Notes: generated by a model not told the origin, from the sequence alone. A stretch of 64,000 nt of DNA from Lycocorax pyrrhopterus obiensis (GCA_014706295.1 JACSVZ010000007.1:3171699-3235698), one strand, 5' to 3'. Counted from the first letter of the stretch, positions 1 through 13,594 are shown. Program-made: numbers and translations.

Positions 1-603
1 AATATTAATAGTACTTTCCCAGCCTCTAGTAGTGTTCATGGGAAGGATGCTATCACACAACAGAAGGATCATGTCAGCAGTTGCCTAAAGCCCCTTTTCA
101 GCTGGACTAAGCTAGAAGACTTACTATGGATTGGGTTATTACATTCAGATATAAGTCCCCTAAAACCAGAACAACACCTGCAAATCTTGGAATTGCCACC
201 AGACACATGTGCACACAGAACTCCCAACAAACAAAACACCAAAATTTCCATATGTTTGCCCTAAATTTTATTGGTAAACTGAAGTTCAGACTCAGTATCT
301 AAAAGGTTTCTTGTTCTTCCAACAAGTCCCCAGCATGGTCTGTCAGCCCAGCAAACTACATCTTTGACTTGAAATTAAATTCAGACCCACATTTATATTG
401 GGGACGTTTTCCCCAGAAAGTGCAGAACAGACACAACAGCTCTAAGAGATGGAAGACTATGGTAATACCACGGGTTTACACTGTGGATTCACAAGGAAAA
501 AGGAGAAGCTAGGGTAGACCTGCACCTTTCAGCAGGTAGCCATTAACTAGGTTTATCTATACTAAGCAGTCAGGCTAACTCTTCGCTCACTAACCAACAT
601 TAA
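1..603. other. LGR4 intron 1, unannotated left end
   Basis: AT-rich sequence with no exon, repeat family or RNA gene that I can recognise. The short open frame on the minus strand at 69-251 has no family resemblance I can name. The stretch is assigned to LGR4 intron 1 only because it lies downstream, in the direction of transcription, of LGR4 exon 1 at 28.5 kb and no further LGR4 leucine-rich-repeat exon was noticed before the window edge. Confidence 0.45.
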
Positions 604-662
604 CCAAGGCAGAGGTGGTAGATGCCCCATTCCTGGAAACATTGAAGGGCAGGATGGGGCAA
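604..662 (+). mobile_element. CR1 LINE 3'-end fragment (short)
   Basis: About 60 bases read like the segment of avian CR1 3' tails that runs through 'gaggtggt...gatgccccat...ctggaaacat' and 'aaggkcaggatgggg'. The piece is cut off on both sides and lacks the terminal ATTCTGTG repeat. The assignment rests on resemblance to the better copies at 12.0 and 63.5 kb in this window. Confidence 0.55.
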
Positions 663-722
663 GAAGCCGGCATTGAAACTAAAATGATGGCCAAGAAGCT
701 GGCATTGAAACTAAAATATGAG
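660..722. repeat. 32-bp tandem duplication, two copies
   Basis: A 25-base core (AAGAAGCYGGCATTGAAACT plus 5 more bases) at 661-685 recurs at 693-717 with one mismatch, giving a period of 32 bases. It starts exactly where the CR1 fragment ends, so it probably arose by local duplication at the CR1 junction. Confidence 0.85.
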
Positions 723-3700
723 CTGCCAAAGGTTCTTTAGCAAGAAACCTCTTTAGCAAGAGGCTGCATCTTGGGGGATAACATGAATCACAGCCTTATA
801 ATTAGTTTCACCATTTCAGGTAGGAGAGATGTAACACCAGAAAATAAACACAACTGCACTCCCTCCTACAGTGCCATGGCTGCAGTTTTGAATGATAAAT
901 AAGGCTTTGTACAGTCTGTCAGAAGCCTTGTCCTTCTTCCAAGAAGGTAATACAGAAAAGAATAAAACTAACTAAAATTAGTAGCTTGTAACTGTAAATG
1001 TTATTTCGCCATCCCAGGTAATGCAGAGATTAATTTTAACAGGCAAAAGGTGAAAAGTCAAGCCACAGTACTCCAGCACTCATTTGCTGTCTCCAGCCTG
1101 CTCAAGCAGATCCTTTCAGGTTATTCTGACAACTACTTGAATATTCATTTCCAACCGAGTTTAGCAAAGTTTTCTGCTTTCACCTAACACAGAAACACTT
1201 TAAAGTCATTAAAAATACTTATACTAACTGGCAATGATAGTAAAAACAGTGAAAATCTCCCTCTGTTGAAAAAAGGCATCAAATGAGATTTCTGTGTTCT
1301 TGTGAATATGAAACAGTTGGGTTTTCCCCATTTTAAGCTGTTGTGTCCATTTTCCTTGGAACAGGAAAGCGGCTTTGCCGGACATAGTACAAAACGCACA
1401 GCATCACATCTCATCTTGCATAATGCTGGATATTTCATCGCTTTTAAATCAACCAGCAGTGGAGATTTCAGAAAACTGAACCAAAAAACATAACGCACTT
1501 AAACTTTTTATTATACTCCTTCTGCACGAATTCCAGTTCCTGATGCGAGGTTTTAGTTATTTGGATTTTATTTTTTTTCAAGGATTGTTGATTTTACCAC
1601 TAACCAAAGTCAAAGATCTCCAGGCTTCAGGATGAGCAGAAATACTTTGTCTCTTGGATGGCAACTTACTAATTCTCTCATATTTTAAAACTAGAAACTC
1701 TCATCTTTAAATAGTGGCTTCAATCACAGCTTTCATCAGTGGCATCACACAAAAGAGAAGTAGATGCAATGCACAGCTTGTCACAGTACCTCCTGCAGGC
1801 ACAGGTAGCCTTCTCTATCACTTTAAAGTACTGCCTCTACCATAAAGAAGCCTGACCCTTGTTAGATTTATCCTGAACATTTCTCTTACTAATTGCCAGA
1901 GTATGATTCTGGCTAGAAAGAACAGATGACTAGAGATGATGGAAAGGGAAGAGTGGGATGATAATTCTTGGATGAGAAGAAAAGCTGCAACAACAAAAAG
2001 AGACCACAAAATGGGAAGTACAGACTTCCTGTAGGACAGGAAGGACAACAAAATGATAGATAAATTAGCTCAAGATATAAGCAGAGAATAAAAGCAAATG
2101 ACCCACAATAACTGATGGGCATTGAAACGGAAAACAATGCCAACCTCTGTGAACTGAGGGACATCTAGCTGCAACAGTCTTTTTTTTTTAATACCTACCA
2201 TTCCTAATCTCCCCCAAATGTGCGCGCACTTTACGCAGAGAAACTTCCCTCACAGCTCTGGTGTGCTGGCATGTCTCCTAAAACTCACAGGAGATGCCAG
2301 TGCTACATTTTCTGTCCTAGCTCACATTCTGCTCTCTCAACACTTGGATCTGCACCGAACTGGGGGCACACACACCTTCCCACCGCATTCATGCACTGCA
2401 TCTGAATACATGCTAATGACCTAGAACACACCACTTTGTAAAAAAGGTCTTAAGCCAAATAAAACATGAAATACCTAGCTATAGAAAAGCAAAATTAGAT
2501 CTCAACAAACCCAAATTGAGATTGGCTGTTTGAAACAAATAACATCAAAATACACCCCAGTGCTTCCCAGCACTTCATTAATAGCTATCTACTTTTTGGC
2601 TTCTTGATTCTCTCAAGTCTAGAAAAGAAGGGAGAAAGGGAAGGAGTGAGAAAGGAAAAGAGAGGGGGATGTTGGTTGAAGGAAAGAAGATCATGTTTCA
2701 ACAAGGCACCTTTAAAATCCTATAAAATACTGCCTCTGAGCAAGCTTAACCTGTTTGTTGATAGATAATAGCATGTAATACTGTAGGCTCCATTCAGTCT
2801 TTTCCAATGTCTGGGCCCTCTGCCACTGAGTTATTTAATTATAACAGTTAGAAAATTACTTAGGCAGAGCTATCTATATTTGAATAAAGCCCTCCTACCT
2901 ACCTGCACAAAACCATTAGGCAACAGGTCTTAATCTTGTATAAAATTCCCCAGGTAGTAACCATGATCCAGCTTCAGCAGTACTAGGAAAAGCTGAGGCT
3001 GTTAATATTTTTAGAAACTACATTAAATAAACCAGGATATTGCAAATGCACCTCAACATGATGCTAGAAAGTACCCAGCAACAATCAGCCAGCTGTTACC
3101 ATTTGGACCGTTGATAACATGGATAATGACCTGATTACATTATCATTGATGAGAATAAAGACAAAGCAACATATATTCTTTTTAGCATATGAGATCAACA
3201 GTTCTTTGCCAATTACCAAAAACAAAACCAGAAAAACAACAGGAACAAAAAAACCCACAAACAAACAAACAAAAGGACCGATTATACAGCTGCATGGCAA
3301 TGGTCAGTAATTCAAGTTTTGTCCAGGTCATATCTGTGTTAACCAAGAGAACTTCCTGGTGGTGTGGCAGCAGGGACACGGGAGCCAAGACAAGTGGGCA
3401 GGGGGAGACAAGAAATCAGAGAAACTCAAGGTTAAACTAATGTTAAGTTGTACTGCAATGCTGCATTCTTGAAGAAATACATTCAGTGCCCAACTCCTTG
3501 TAGGAACATGTTCACATGATGAAAACCAGTGTAATTTTCATCCAAATCACACCCCTCAGCAGCAAGTCCCAGGGGAGAGCAGGAACTGAATTACATCCCT
3601 GGTTTAAATCTTCTTTCCCATTTAGCCAGTTCCTCCAGGATGGTGATAAAACCACTGAAGGGACAGAATAAATGAGTTTGCAATAATACTGTCCCATATC

Positions 3701-6700
3701 TTAATTGTATTCAATATGTAATATATTCATTATGGAAATACAATTCAGTGTGGAAAGCCTAGAGGATCAGCAAGAAAATTTCAATTCAAAGAAACAAATT
3801 TGGTAGTAGAGTTTTGTTTTATTGTATCTTCCTGATGACAAGAAGCAAATTATTCTCTTCCAGAAGCACCACCTCACAATTACTGCTTTGAACGTCAACT
3901 GTCTGCACTATGAATCCAATGAGTGCAGCTAAAATCCAAGGATATGCATTACATGTAGACATGCCAACCCCAACAGTGAGAAATCGTGAATAGGAAGAAA
4001 ATACCAGGCAAAGATGATGTTTACAGAGGAACCTACACTTGGAAAGTGTTCAAGTTTGCGTTGATGTCTGAGTTCAAAATAAAGTCTAAATAACACGCTG
4101 AGAAATTAATTTCTTACCTTTTATATATTATCTACATCTATTACTGCAAGGTAGTAGTATAATACCTATACTATTAGCTAACATTTCTATGGTAATAGGA
4201 CCCCAATGTCAGATTGGCATTGTATTTAAAATTTACATTCTCTCAATTTCTGACAAAGTCACAACTACCAGTGCCCATCTTCCACTGGGAAGGGTCCACT
4301 GGGAATGCCAACAGCCAGAACTCTGCAGTATTAACCATCCCTTATCTCCAATCCTTACTGCTATGTCCCAACATTTTTTCCTCCTGATACTTATCTACTG
4401 TTCCCTTTAACATAGGCAAAGCTGCTAATGACAAAAGGGAAGATTTTAAACCAAATTTTTGCATTAATATAGATTTTTCTTCTTGTTACTCCATCTCTCC
4501 CCAGCAACCTTAAGCATGCTTCTGCTGCCCCTGACATGATCATAGAGACCTCCAAAACTTAAAAGCACAGAAACCTGTTCTGTACTCACAGGCCATTCTG
4601 CAGTAACAGAAAGCCTATGAGACATGACATTTTTTCATTTACCAGCATGCTTTATTTTCCAATTCTTCCAGGAAAACACTCTTACAAGAAAGGAAATATC
4701 CAAATATTTAAAGCCTTAGTCAGTATCTGCTGTGACTGGCTAAGTAAGACACAGATTGCATTCCCACCCAGCAAATACACTTGCCATTTCCTAAGTACCC
4801 ATGCTATCTCACTAATGAGCACAAGGTCTTATGATCTGTTGTTTGTATTGCAACGAGAAGCTAAGGGCCTGTTCAACACGTCGATGGATTGGCGCTGTAC
4901 AAATACACAGCTGGAGACACTCCTCACCTGGAAGAGTTTGCTGCCTAAATGCACGAAACAAACAGCATGGCAAGGAAAACAGGTATGCAGATATAGGTGA
5001 AGTAAGCTGTGCAAAATCACCAACAGAGCCTGAAGCTCCCTCCAGTTGACCAACGCTGCTCCCATGTTCTATGTCCAGCTACTACCTACCATGTCCTTTA
5101 CAAAACAAATTAATTACCTTTCTTTCCCTACCCCTTTTATTTGTTTAGCAGGAAAACAGGACAGGAGATTGTTCTGACAATTTCTTGTTTGCTAGATATG
5201 TAGGTTCTCTCCATTTCGTAGCAGCAGAAAGAAATTATGCTCTAACTTATATGCAACGTTTTCATTCACTTTTCTGTGCCTCTACCTGGAAACTATGTGA
5301 CAGCTCACTTGGAGACGAAGCACTTAACCTGATTTTTCATGGAAACAATCAAACTTCAGATTACCCACCGACCCTGGCTATTAAAGAGGATTTTGATTAT
5401 CAGAAGTTTTAGAAAAAGTGGCACACAGAGCCCTTTTTCAGTATACATTTTTTTTTAAAAAAACCCCAGTATATAGATCCTGTAGATTTCAGTAAGCCTT
5501 TAGCATTTTGCTGTTGTACGTACAACATTTTCACTGGCAGCAACAGAAAACCTGCAAAACTTCAGGCAGGTCTGCTCCTGCAAGAGAAGGTAACATCTCC
5601 CCCTTTCTCCCACCGTATCTCTAAGTTATTTCTCCTGCCTTCTCCTTTCCGTGTCACATCAACATGTTGTTGGGGTTTTTTTTCTTCCAACATGGTGTTT
5701 TAGCTTTCTTTCAGACACAGTAACTAGCTCTAATGTACCCTATTCATGTGCCAATCAAGCCATCATCAAGATCTTAGAGAGAACAATACTTGCATGCAAA
5801 GCCCTATTTTGAACTGGTATTTGAGTCACTGCAGGCCAGCCATTAAGCAATCACACATATGGTTAATGGCTTATGTTGACACACGGTAGGGAATTAACCT
5901 AGAAAAAAATTCCACTGCATTATTATGAAAGCGATCCTATCCCGGAACAGGAATATAGAGCAAATTAACATGCTCTTCAGTTAATTTTTAAGAGCCACAC
6001 TTTGGGTGCAGATTACAGTCTAAAGGAAGGGTTATTGTAAACTGCAGTAGGAAACAAAATGTCTTCCAGTGCAGGAGTATTTCTTTTACACAGAGATTTA
6101 CAGTTAGACATTATTTATAGCAGAGAGTAAAATGATGTATTATTCACAGTTTCATAATTATTAGCTCTATGGAATACAGTAATGCCAGGGAATTGAGTAC
6201 AAAAATATCAAACCATGTGACAGGCATGCTAATCAAGCAGTCTGAGGGCAAGTCTGTACCAAGATACTCCTTCTGTACCTATGAGTATTCATCACAAAAT
6301 GTGAATAACCAATAAGACCACAAAGAGGTCCACGGACAAAACCAAGTGGGAACTCAGATCATCCACATCCTTGATCTGTAACCAATTTGCATGTCTTGCT
6401 ACCACCCAAACTTCTGAAAGGAAAGCTTTCAGCACGCTTACATCACAGCTCTGACTTAAGATGTTTTAAAAATAATTTATACAAAGTAAGATCATCTTAG
6501 CTCAAAACATATGTATCCAAAACCAATCATCACTTTTGGCAAGACTTGAGATTATTTGAAAAAGCCAGTAAAGGAAAGCAGAAATATTTCTATTTCTTTT
6601 AACCCATAGTTCTCCACATGCAGGGAAAACAGGGTTGCAGCAACAGGTTACACACTTAAGAGTTCAACCAACTATACCCTGGAGGTGTATTTCTGTGCTT

Positions 6701-7325
6701 TGGGCTCTTTTTTTTTTTCCTTGTAATCTGGTGGTGGTAGCTGTATTTTATGTAGTATGGCCTCAGAAAGGGCCATATCATCACAACTACGGAGCAGCAG
6801 ACTCCTATGGTAGTAGGAAAGAGAAGTACTGAAGAAGACAGAACTTCACACTAAGAAAAAACATCACATGTAGCTCATGCCTGTAATAACATCAACAGAA
6901 AACCTAAAGGAGTTTTATGGAAGGGTATTTGTTATGTTTTAATTAAATGAAGTTTAACACTATACCTGCAACTAAGTTAAAATAGGGTAGCATTGCCAGT
7001 TGCATCAATTGTCCTTACCATCATGGAGTCATACTGAACCATCAGTCACTGAGGTTAACTATGTCATTTTTAAACAACTCTCACTGCTTTTTCTTTATTG
7101 AGTTGTCAGTCCCAAGTTTAATACATATCCGTGTTTTACGTTAAAACATATTGCAAAACCGGACACCAACACTTCACACACGGCCAAGCCACAGTTTTGT
7201 TCATTACTACTGAGGAAGTTCTCAAGCACTTTTCCCTTATCAAAAACCTCCATGAACCACCATTGCTGAAACACTAGGAACATCACCGAAGTATGTAATC
7301 TAACCAGTTTAATGAGATCTGGACC
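723..7325. other. LGR4 intron 1 sequence without recognised genes
   Basis: AT-rich intronic DNA. Visible simple features are a CAAA-type low-complexity patch at about 3236-3275 and short poly-A or poly-T runs. Open frames here are short, overlap on opposite strands and show no known domain. I see no LGR4-like leucine-rich-repeat exon on the minus strand. Confidence 0.5.
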
Positions 7326-7385
7326 CTGCCCGTCCCACCCCCGTCCCGCTTCCCCCCACCCCCCGCCCCGCCCCCGCCGCCGCTC
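7326..7385 (-). repeat. G-rich block with G-quadruplex potential
   Basis: The plus strand shows at least eight runs of three or more C within 60 bases, so the minus strand (the sense strand of LGR4) carries the same number of G-runs with loops of one to six bases. That satisfies the usual four-run quadruplex pattern several times over. The block stands alone in strongly AT-rich intron and ends in a CCG/CGG triplet run. Its origin is not evident. Confidence 0.8.
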
Positions 7386-9442
7386 TAGTCTCAGGTTTCT
7401 GCTGCATAACCACCAACACCTACAAGACACGTCTCATTCCATTTAACAGCTTCAAGGGCAATTCCATAAAACCTGAACCGCCTTAACAGGAGCGTCGGGA
7501 GTCACACTCACCCTTTGGACTCCAAGGACACTACATCCCTCTCCACCTAGCAACACTGTACGTAAAACAACAAATGTTTCACACCATAAGCTCCCAGTTA
7601 CAAGCCCAGATGCAGACGAAGTGAGGTTCAGCACCTTGCCTTGCTCCCGCATTATTTCGTGGGTTTGGACAGGTTGCTTTCCTTCCCAAGTCTCGGGTTC
7701 AAAGGAGAATAATATTTCTGCATCTCTGTGAGAAAGGAGGAGGCTAAAGCTACCCATGTTTCTGAGCTGTCCAGACAGAGCCTTAAATCTGTTTACCATT
7801 AAAAAAGCAGTGATATCATTGCACACACATATTCATATAAAAATCTTCTGTTGCAGTTTCACTGTGTGTTTTTGCTCTGCTGCAAGAAGAGAACATAAAC
7901 AGCTATAAATCCAATTTCATAAAAACACCAGCTTTAGTAACTCTAAGTACTTTGAATTGTATTCATTTTTTTCTGGTTTATTTTGGTCTTCTAGTCTGTC
8001 CCACCCAATGTTTAGAAAGCAACCAGAGCCTCAAAAGTCTGGGCAAGATCTACATTTTTAGAAGGCTAAAAACAAAAAATAGCAAAACAAAATTGGTGTA
8101 TGAATACAGTCAGTGATACAATGAAGCCAGATGACAAAATCTAAATGTCGCAATTAGTCCAAACATATATACAACAGCTTTAGCATTTAAGAATTTTTTT
8201 CAATTATATATAACATGTAACTTGGATGTAACTAGAAACTATTTTTGGCAAAAAGCACTCAAAATACCTATACTGTGGGAAAACTAAAAGCACACAGTAC
8301 AACTTCCTAGTGCCAAAACAGACGTCATGGCAGCACCTGGAAGGGCCGTTTTAGAACCAAACATGCTTTTATGGAACAATTTTCAAGGTATCTTAAATAA
8401 GCTGACAAAGAACAATCAATTTTGATAAGATGTAAAACTTCAGTTTTGAAAAATTTTGGTCATCAATTATTGCGTAACATTTTAACATAAGAGTAATTCC
8501 GACTTTATGACACTTAAAGGATTAAAGTTTGCCTGAAGTTTCCCATGTGGCAGAGTTCATGTGTGCTAACACACAACCCTTGTATTTCTCTCAGGAAACT
8601 GTACCTTCAACAACTGGCGAACTTCCTGCCTATTGACAAGGAGTGTAGCTGAATACAAGAATCCAAACAGCCTCATCAGCCTTCCTGATCTGTAGAGTTA
8701 TGAGAGTTTCAGCTACATTTCCCTTTTTTTGATTTGAGATCAATGTCCAAATCCCTCACAGATACAAATGAAGACATGGGTTAAGCACCCACCTTAGCTT
8801 CCAGTGAACCTTAGACATAAATTAAAATGAAAGCTGCCCAAAACTTCTGCCAGGACACTCTTAGAGAAGAGCTACAGGTTCAGCTTCTATTTCAATAGTA
8901 CAGGACTGAACAAGGGACATCAAGGGACTATTCAAACCCAATTTTATTTCTTCTCATATAGAGTGCCAGGAATTATCTTGTTATTATCTGACTTATCACA
9001 GAGCTAATTATTTCATTTCGAGAAGCCAAATTCATGTATGCTTTTTGCCTTGTGAAAAAACACCCAACTCTTCTTGGTTACTTCCCTGAGAGCCAGGCTG
9101 CTTGCTCATTCCCTCCGACAGGCGAGCACGGCTTCAGGCTCAGGAGAGTCACCCTCATCACTGCCAATTGCTGCTGGCATTGTGCAGGCAACTGCACAGC
9201 CCCACACATGTCCAAATCTCTCGTTCTCAGGAATTTGGGAGGGGCACAGCCCTACAATTGACACTGGCCCACAGATGACAAGTGCCTCAAAGTCACATCC
9301 TCTAAGGATTCAAGAGCCTCAGACAATGCTGCCTGCACCATGCTAAGCTCACGGGAGCCACAACTAACTCCAAGCAATGTGGTTTAGCAACACAGTAGAA
9401 TCCAGCAGGAGCAGCCCTGTCTGCGGGTAATAGGCCATTCCA

Positions 9443-9443
<1 letters not shown>
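7386..9443. other. LGR4 intron 1 sequence without recognised genes
   Basis: AT-rich intronic DNA. The minus-strand open frame at 7452-7826 (124 codons) has no recognisable domain and its codon content looks random. No repeat family recognised. Confidence 0.5.

Positions 9444-9491
<48 letters not shown>
9444..9491 (+). repeat. Poly-A tract of 48 bases
   Basis: Uninterrupted run of 48 A. It may be the tail of a retroposed insertion (the sequence just left of it, about 9385-9443, matches no family I know) or a slipped homopolymer. I could not find a convincing target-site duplication on both sides. Length in an assembly is unreliable for such runs. Confidence 0.95.
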
Positions 9492-9494
<3 letters not shown>

Positions 9495-12035
9495 ATGAAG
9501 GAAAATAATCAGTCTGGATGAAGAGAAACCGAATGAAAGTATAAAAACTTCATTCACCAAGAGATGAAGGAGGAATGTACTCAGCACTTCCACTTCCAAA
9601 GGTCCGAGGACAAAAGGCAGACTCTCCTCTCACCTGCAGCAGAAAGCCATGTAAGATGAGGGACACCTTTGTCCTTTTGTTTAACACTATTTGTGAACTA
9701 TGCAAAGAGGCTACCACAAGCAGCCCACCTCAACCACTGACAGGCGTAATGAGCAGCTAACATGACAAGAAATCTTCTAGTGTAACATGGATGGATCAAC
9801 TCCGACTGAGACATTGGTCCTTGCTCAAAATTTGCCCCTAACTGGAGGAGACTTCTCCAGAATCCCAATAGTCCGTGAACCTGGTTCTTAGTCAACTGAG
9901 TCTCTTTACACATTTAAACTACAACTACTGAAACAAAGAAAATTTGCAGGGAATAGAATACATTTTGAATTATGAAAGAAAGAGTTTGGGGAAAAGATTT
10001 TTATACTGTACTGGACCAAGCAATAAAGATGTGGGAAAAGGGGTGACAAGTTTCAGGCACAGAGACACTTTCTGACGTCCATAACGGCATGCTGATGTGT
10101 TTTGCTGTTGTAGGGCTTCCCACTAACCTGCAGAGGTTGTCCCTCTATCATTACAAAGGAGCCAGCACAGCCTGAGCTGGCAAGCCGTAAGAGTTAAATG
10201 CACACTGCACACCACTTAGAAAAACTACAGTTAAAATCAATTGCAATTTCAAGGTAAAAAAGAAAGTAAGAGGAGAAAAATAAATCAGAAAAACCTCACT
10301 CATTCACACACTCACAGAAAAAGCTGAGTACAGTTAGCATGGGGAATCCAGTCCCTCACACATTCCCATTCCCTGCCAGTATATTCACAGTAGTTTTCAA
10401 TAAACATCTACACAAGTCACTGGAAGGGAAAAAAAAGATCTGTTTTCTTTCATACAATTACACAAAAATAACTGTCATCACAACCATCCTTGTGGTAGAA
10501 GAGTCCATATTTGCCTGCAGTGAAATCCGTCTGCAGCTGCCCTGTGGAAAAGACAGCCAATAATTGGCTTCTTTCACCTCTGTTAACCATGAACAAAAGT
10601 GCCATTCAGCTCCCAAAAGGATAGAAGGCACCAATGGATGGTCAGCTCTCCGAGCCAATGGGCTGGAATAACAATAACCCTGTAGCATTTTCTTTTTCCT
10701 TTTGTTTAGTCTTTCAAAGCCCTTAATTAAGACCCTCACAAAGCACCCCTACAGGCTTCTTTCAATGAGGCATTACACGCCTGTTTTCTTGTATTTAAAG
10801 AAGAAAAGTAACAGGGAATTCTGAAACACATTAAGCAGTACACACAATTTCCACGTATTCACAACTGAAATACTGTTACATTTTAGCTTTTAAATATTAT
10901 CGTCATTAACAAGAAGTTCAAGCTTACTATGCTCACTCTTTGCTGTACATCCCTTGCTAAATACAGGCAGTCATAACACTGGCCTATCTGCAACAGTTCA
11001 CTCAAATCCATCACAAGACAGCAGCTCCCAAAATGAAAGCAAGTGGAACAACGCATATTGATCAAACATCCCTGGTCATCCTGAAGCAGACAGCTGAGAA
11101 AAGACCGGGTGACGTTGAGGCTGCACATGATGCATCAGCATTGTCTGATAAAAGAGCTGGTGAAGGCTAAAGTAAAAACCCTGCTATGTAAGTGGCCTCT
11201 CATACAATTAAATATCTACTCGCATTTAATATAACGAAGGTAATCTGTACTCCACTATTTAGGACCAAACTGATGTAATACTGATGTTCGTGTATTAAAC
11301 AGGACATTTGAGGATTACATCAGCTTTTCAGCAGAGTAGGCAGATTCTGTTTGACAGAAATGCTATAGAAACTTGTAATATTTGAGCCACAACCAGGAAA
11401 CAAAACAGTTTTAAGAAAACACCATTGAAATATCACCTTCATAAATGCAGGCTGGTTGGAGGAAACCTAGTCATCTAATCGCTTCACACTCCAAACCAGC
11501 CAAAGCGGCAGACTAACGTGGTCACTGTTTTTTGGGAGGCATCCAATGCACGTGGTGAAGGGCTCGGGGGTAGGTAGGGAGTACCAGGTACAACCACCAC
11601 TTAACAAAGCCATCACCTGCCTAACTGTGGTCCAAGCCCTCCAGGGTGCTGCTGCCTTACTCCATTATCTTGTAAATGCCCTCGTCCTGTGAATACAAGG
11701 AGCTTCCCCGCGGGAGACTGGTCCAGCCAGTCCAGCCAAAAGCTACCAAAATCATTACCAGAGGATAGTTTTCACATCAAAGAATCACAGGCTGAGGCTC
11801 TGGTAATCTCTAAAACACTTTCTCCCCTGAAAGAAAACTGGAATAGCCTTTTCGCAATTGAGAGAAAAGGCCCCAGAACATCTTGAAGAACAGACAAAAA
11901 CATTTTTATTACAAACACCAATCTGAGAAATGCAAAAAGTAACAGTTTAAAATCCTCTCTACACCACCTACATATCCAGCAGGCACTCTTTAAAAGCACC
12001 ACGTGCTATAAAGAAAACTGTGCATCTAGGCAAAA
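9492..12035. other. LGR4 intron 1 sequence without recognised genes
   Basis: AT-rich intronic DNA with scattered short open frames that overlap on both strands. A phrase near 11780 (AGAATCACAGGCTGAGG) loosely resembles antisense CR1 but is too short to call. Nothing else recognised. Confidence 0.45.
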
Positions 12036-12427
12036 CCTGGGATTGTTCAGCTTGGAAAGGAGAAGGCTTTGGGGTGACCTAATTGCAGCCTCCCAGCAGC
12101 TAAAGGGAGCCTAAAAAAGAAATGGAGAAAGACTATTTACAAGAGCATGTAGTGACAGAACAACAGGGAATGGCGTCAAACTGAAAGACAGTAGGCTTAC
12201 ATTAGGTATTAGGAAGATATTCATTACTGTAAGGGTGGTGACACACTGGAACAAGTCACCCAGAGAAGTTGTGGGTGCCCCATCCCTGGAACATGCCTTA
12301 TTCAAGGCCAGGTTGGATGGGAGTCTGAGCAATGTGGTCTAGTGGAAGGTGTCCCTGCCCATGGCAGGAGGGTTGGAACGAGGTGATATTTAGTCCCTTC
12401 TAACCTGAACCATTCTACGATTTTATG
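12036..12427 (+). mobile_element. CR1 LINE, 3' end (5'-truncated)
   Basis: About 390 bases follow the standard order of the avian CR1 3' region: the 'ttcagcttggaaaggagaaggct' start, a 'ggtgacctaattgcagcc' segment, the 'cactggaacaagtcacccagagaagt' segment, 'ggtgccccatccctggaa' and a degraded terminal repeat (CATTCTACGATTTTATGA). Truncation on the 5' side is usual for CR1. The sequence is diverged, with small indels, so this is an old copy. It lies antisense to LGR4. Confidence 0.9.
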
Positions 12428-13250
12428 AAAACGCAACTGGGTACAAATCAACATAGACCTTTTTATCATTTTTTTAAAATACACCAAAGAGTCAGCTGCT
12501 TGTAACTCTGTTCACATAATCAAAGAGGCAACTTTCCTTTCAGGAATGGTAATCTAACGGTACTCAGTGATTTTGCTTTTCAAAGATCAGATGGCCTACT
12601 TAGGTATTATACACCAAAATCTCTTTCTAGTCATACCTTAGACCACTGAATTAAGGCCACGACAAATAATACATGATGACCACCTGTCCTACATGGTGTT
12701 CCTGTTTCCTCCTCCTCCAAGAAAATGTGATGTAACTATACAAAAAAATAAGGAGGAAAAACCACTGCACGACTTGGTTTGAAGGCCTAACTCGACATAT
12801 TTTCGGAAAGCCTATTCACAAGCCTTTATCAGAATGTCTCGTATCACTGACCTTAACAGAGTGCAACATTGATAAAGGAGGGATTTGCACTCAAGTTCTG
12901 TTACATTATTGACAATTTCTGTGATTATTTACCACAGCAGCTCAGGAGGAACTCTTCTCTAGCAGCAAAGAGCAAGAAAAGTAATTTACATTCTAAAACC
13001 AAGCATGAAAGCTCATCTTAAGCTCATCCAATGCATCAGCTACAATCCAAATTTGTATTAAGCTGATAAAAATACTGCTAGAATATCTGATAAAACTGCA
13101 ATATAACATGAGACTATGCCATAGCAATACAATATAAAAAAGAAAATCAAGACCCAGCCCATCCTGTGCAAGCCAAGGGGCACACGAGGGTGAGGCTTTG
13201 CCTCTCACTAGTTGCATGGCTCAGTGTCTAAACTGCTGTTGTCAAAAAAC
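12428..13250. other. LGR4 intron 1 sequence without recognised genes
   Basis: AT-rich intronic DNA between two CR1 tails. Nothing recognised beyond short random open frames. Confidence 0.45.
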
Positions 13251-13330
13251 AAATAAACCCCCCCCCCCAAACAACAACAACAAAACCTCAACAAAAACTC
13301 TCAAACAAACAAACAAAAGCCCAAACAAAA
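13251..13330. repeat. C-run and (CAAA)/(CAA) low-complexity tract
   Basis: A run of about 12 C is followed by CAA and CAAA repeats reaching to about 13330. It lies directly upstream of the CR1 tail at 13388. Confidence 0.85.
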
Positions 13331-13387
13331 ACACCCAGCCAAACTGAGCAAATAAGCAATAAACTAAAACACAAGAAGTTCCATTGA

Positions 13388-13594
13388 GCAACATGAGGAA
13401 GTACTTTTTTATATTGTGGATGGCAGAGCACTGGAACAAGCTGCCCAGGAAGTCATGGAGTCTCCCTCTGGAGACATTCAAACCCCACCTGGACACATTC
13501 CTGTATCACCTGCTCCAGGTGACCCTGCCTTGGCAGGGGGGTTATACTGGATGATCTCCAGAGGTCCCTCCAACCCTAAAAATTCTGTGAAGAA
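13388..13594 (+). mobile_element. CR1 LINE, 3' end fragment
   Basis: About 200 bases matching the last part of avian CR1: 'caacatgaggaagtactttt', 'ggcagagcactggaacaagc', 'tgcccaggaagtcatggagt', then 'ggatgatctccagaggtccc' and an AATTCTGTGAAG end that is the remains of the 8-base terminal repeat. It matches the last 200 bases of the CR1 copy at 62.3-63.66 kb closely, so both belong to the same broad subfamily. Confidence 0.9.

Noticed and set aside
7686..7696. GGGTTCAAAGG, similar to a tRNA B box
   Set aside because: No matching A box or cloverleaf arms at the right distance.
7095..7826. Two minus-strand open frames of 111 and 124 codons
   Set aside because: One owes its GRGGGW-type sequence to the G-rich block; neither shows a domain or splice context.
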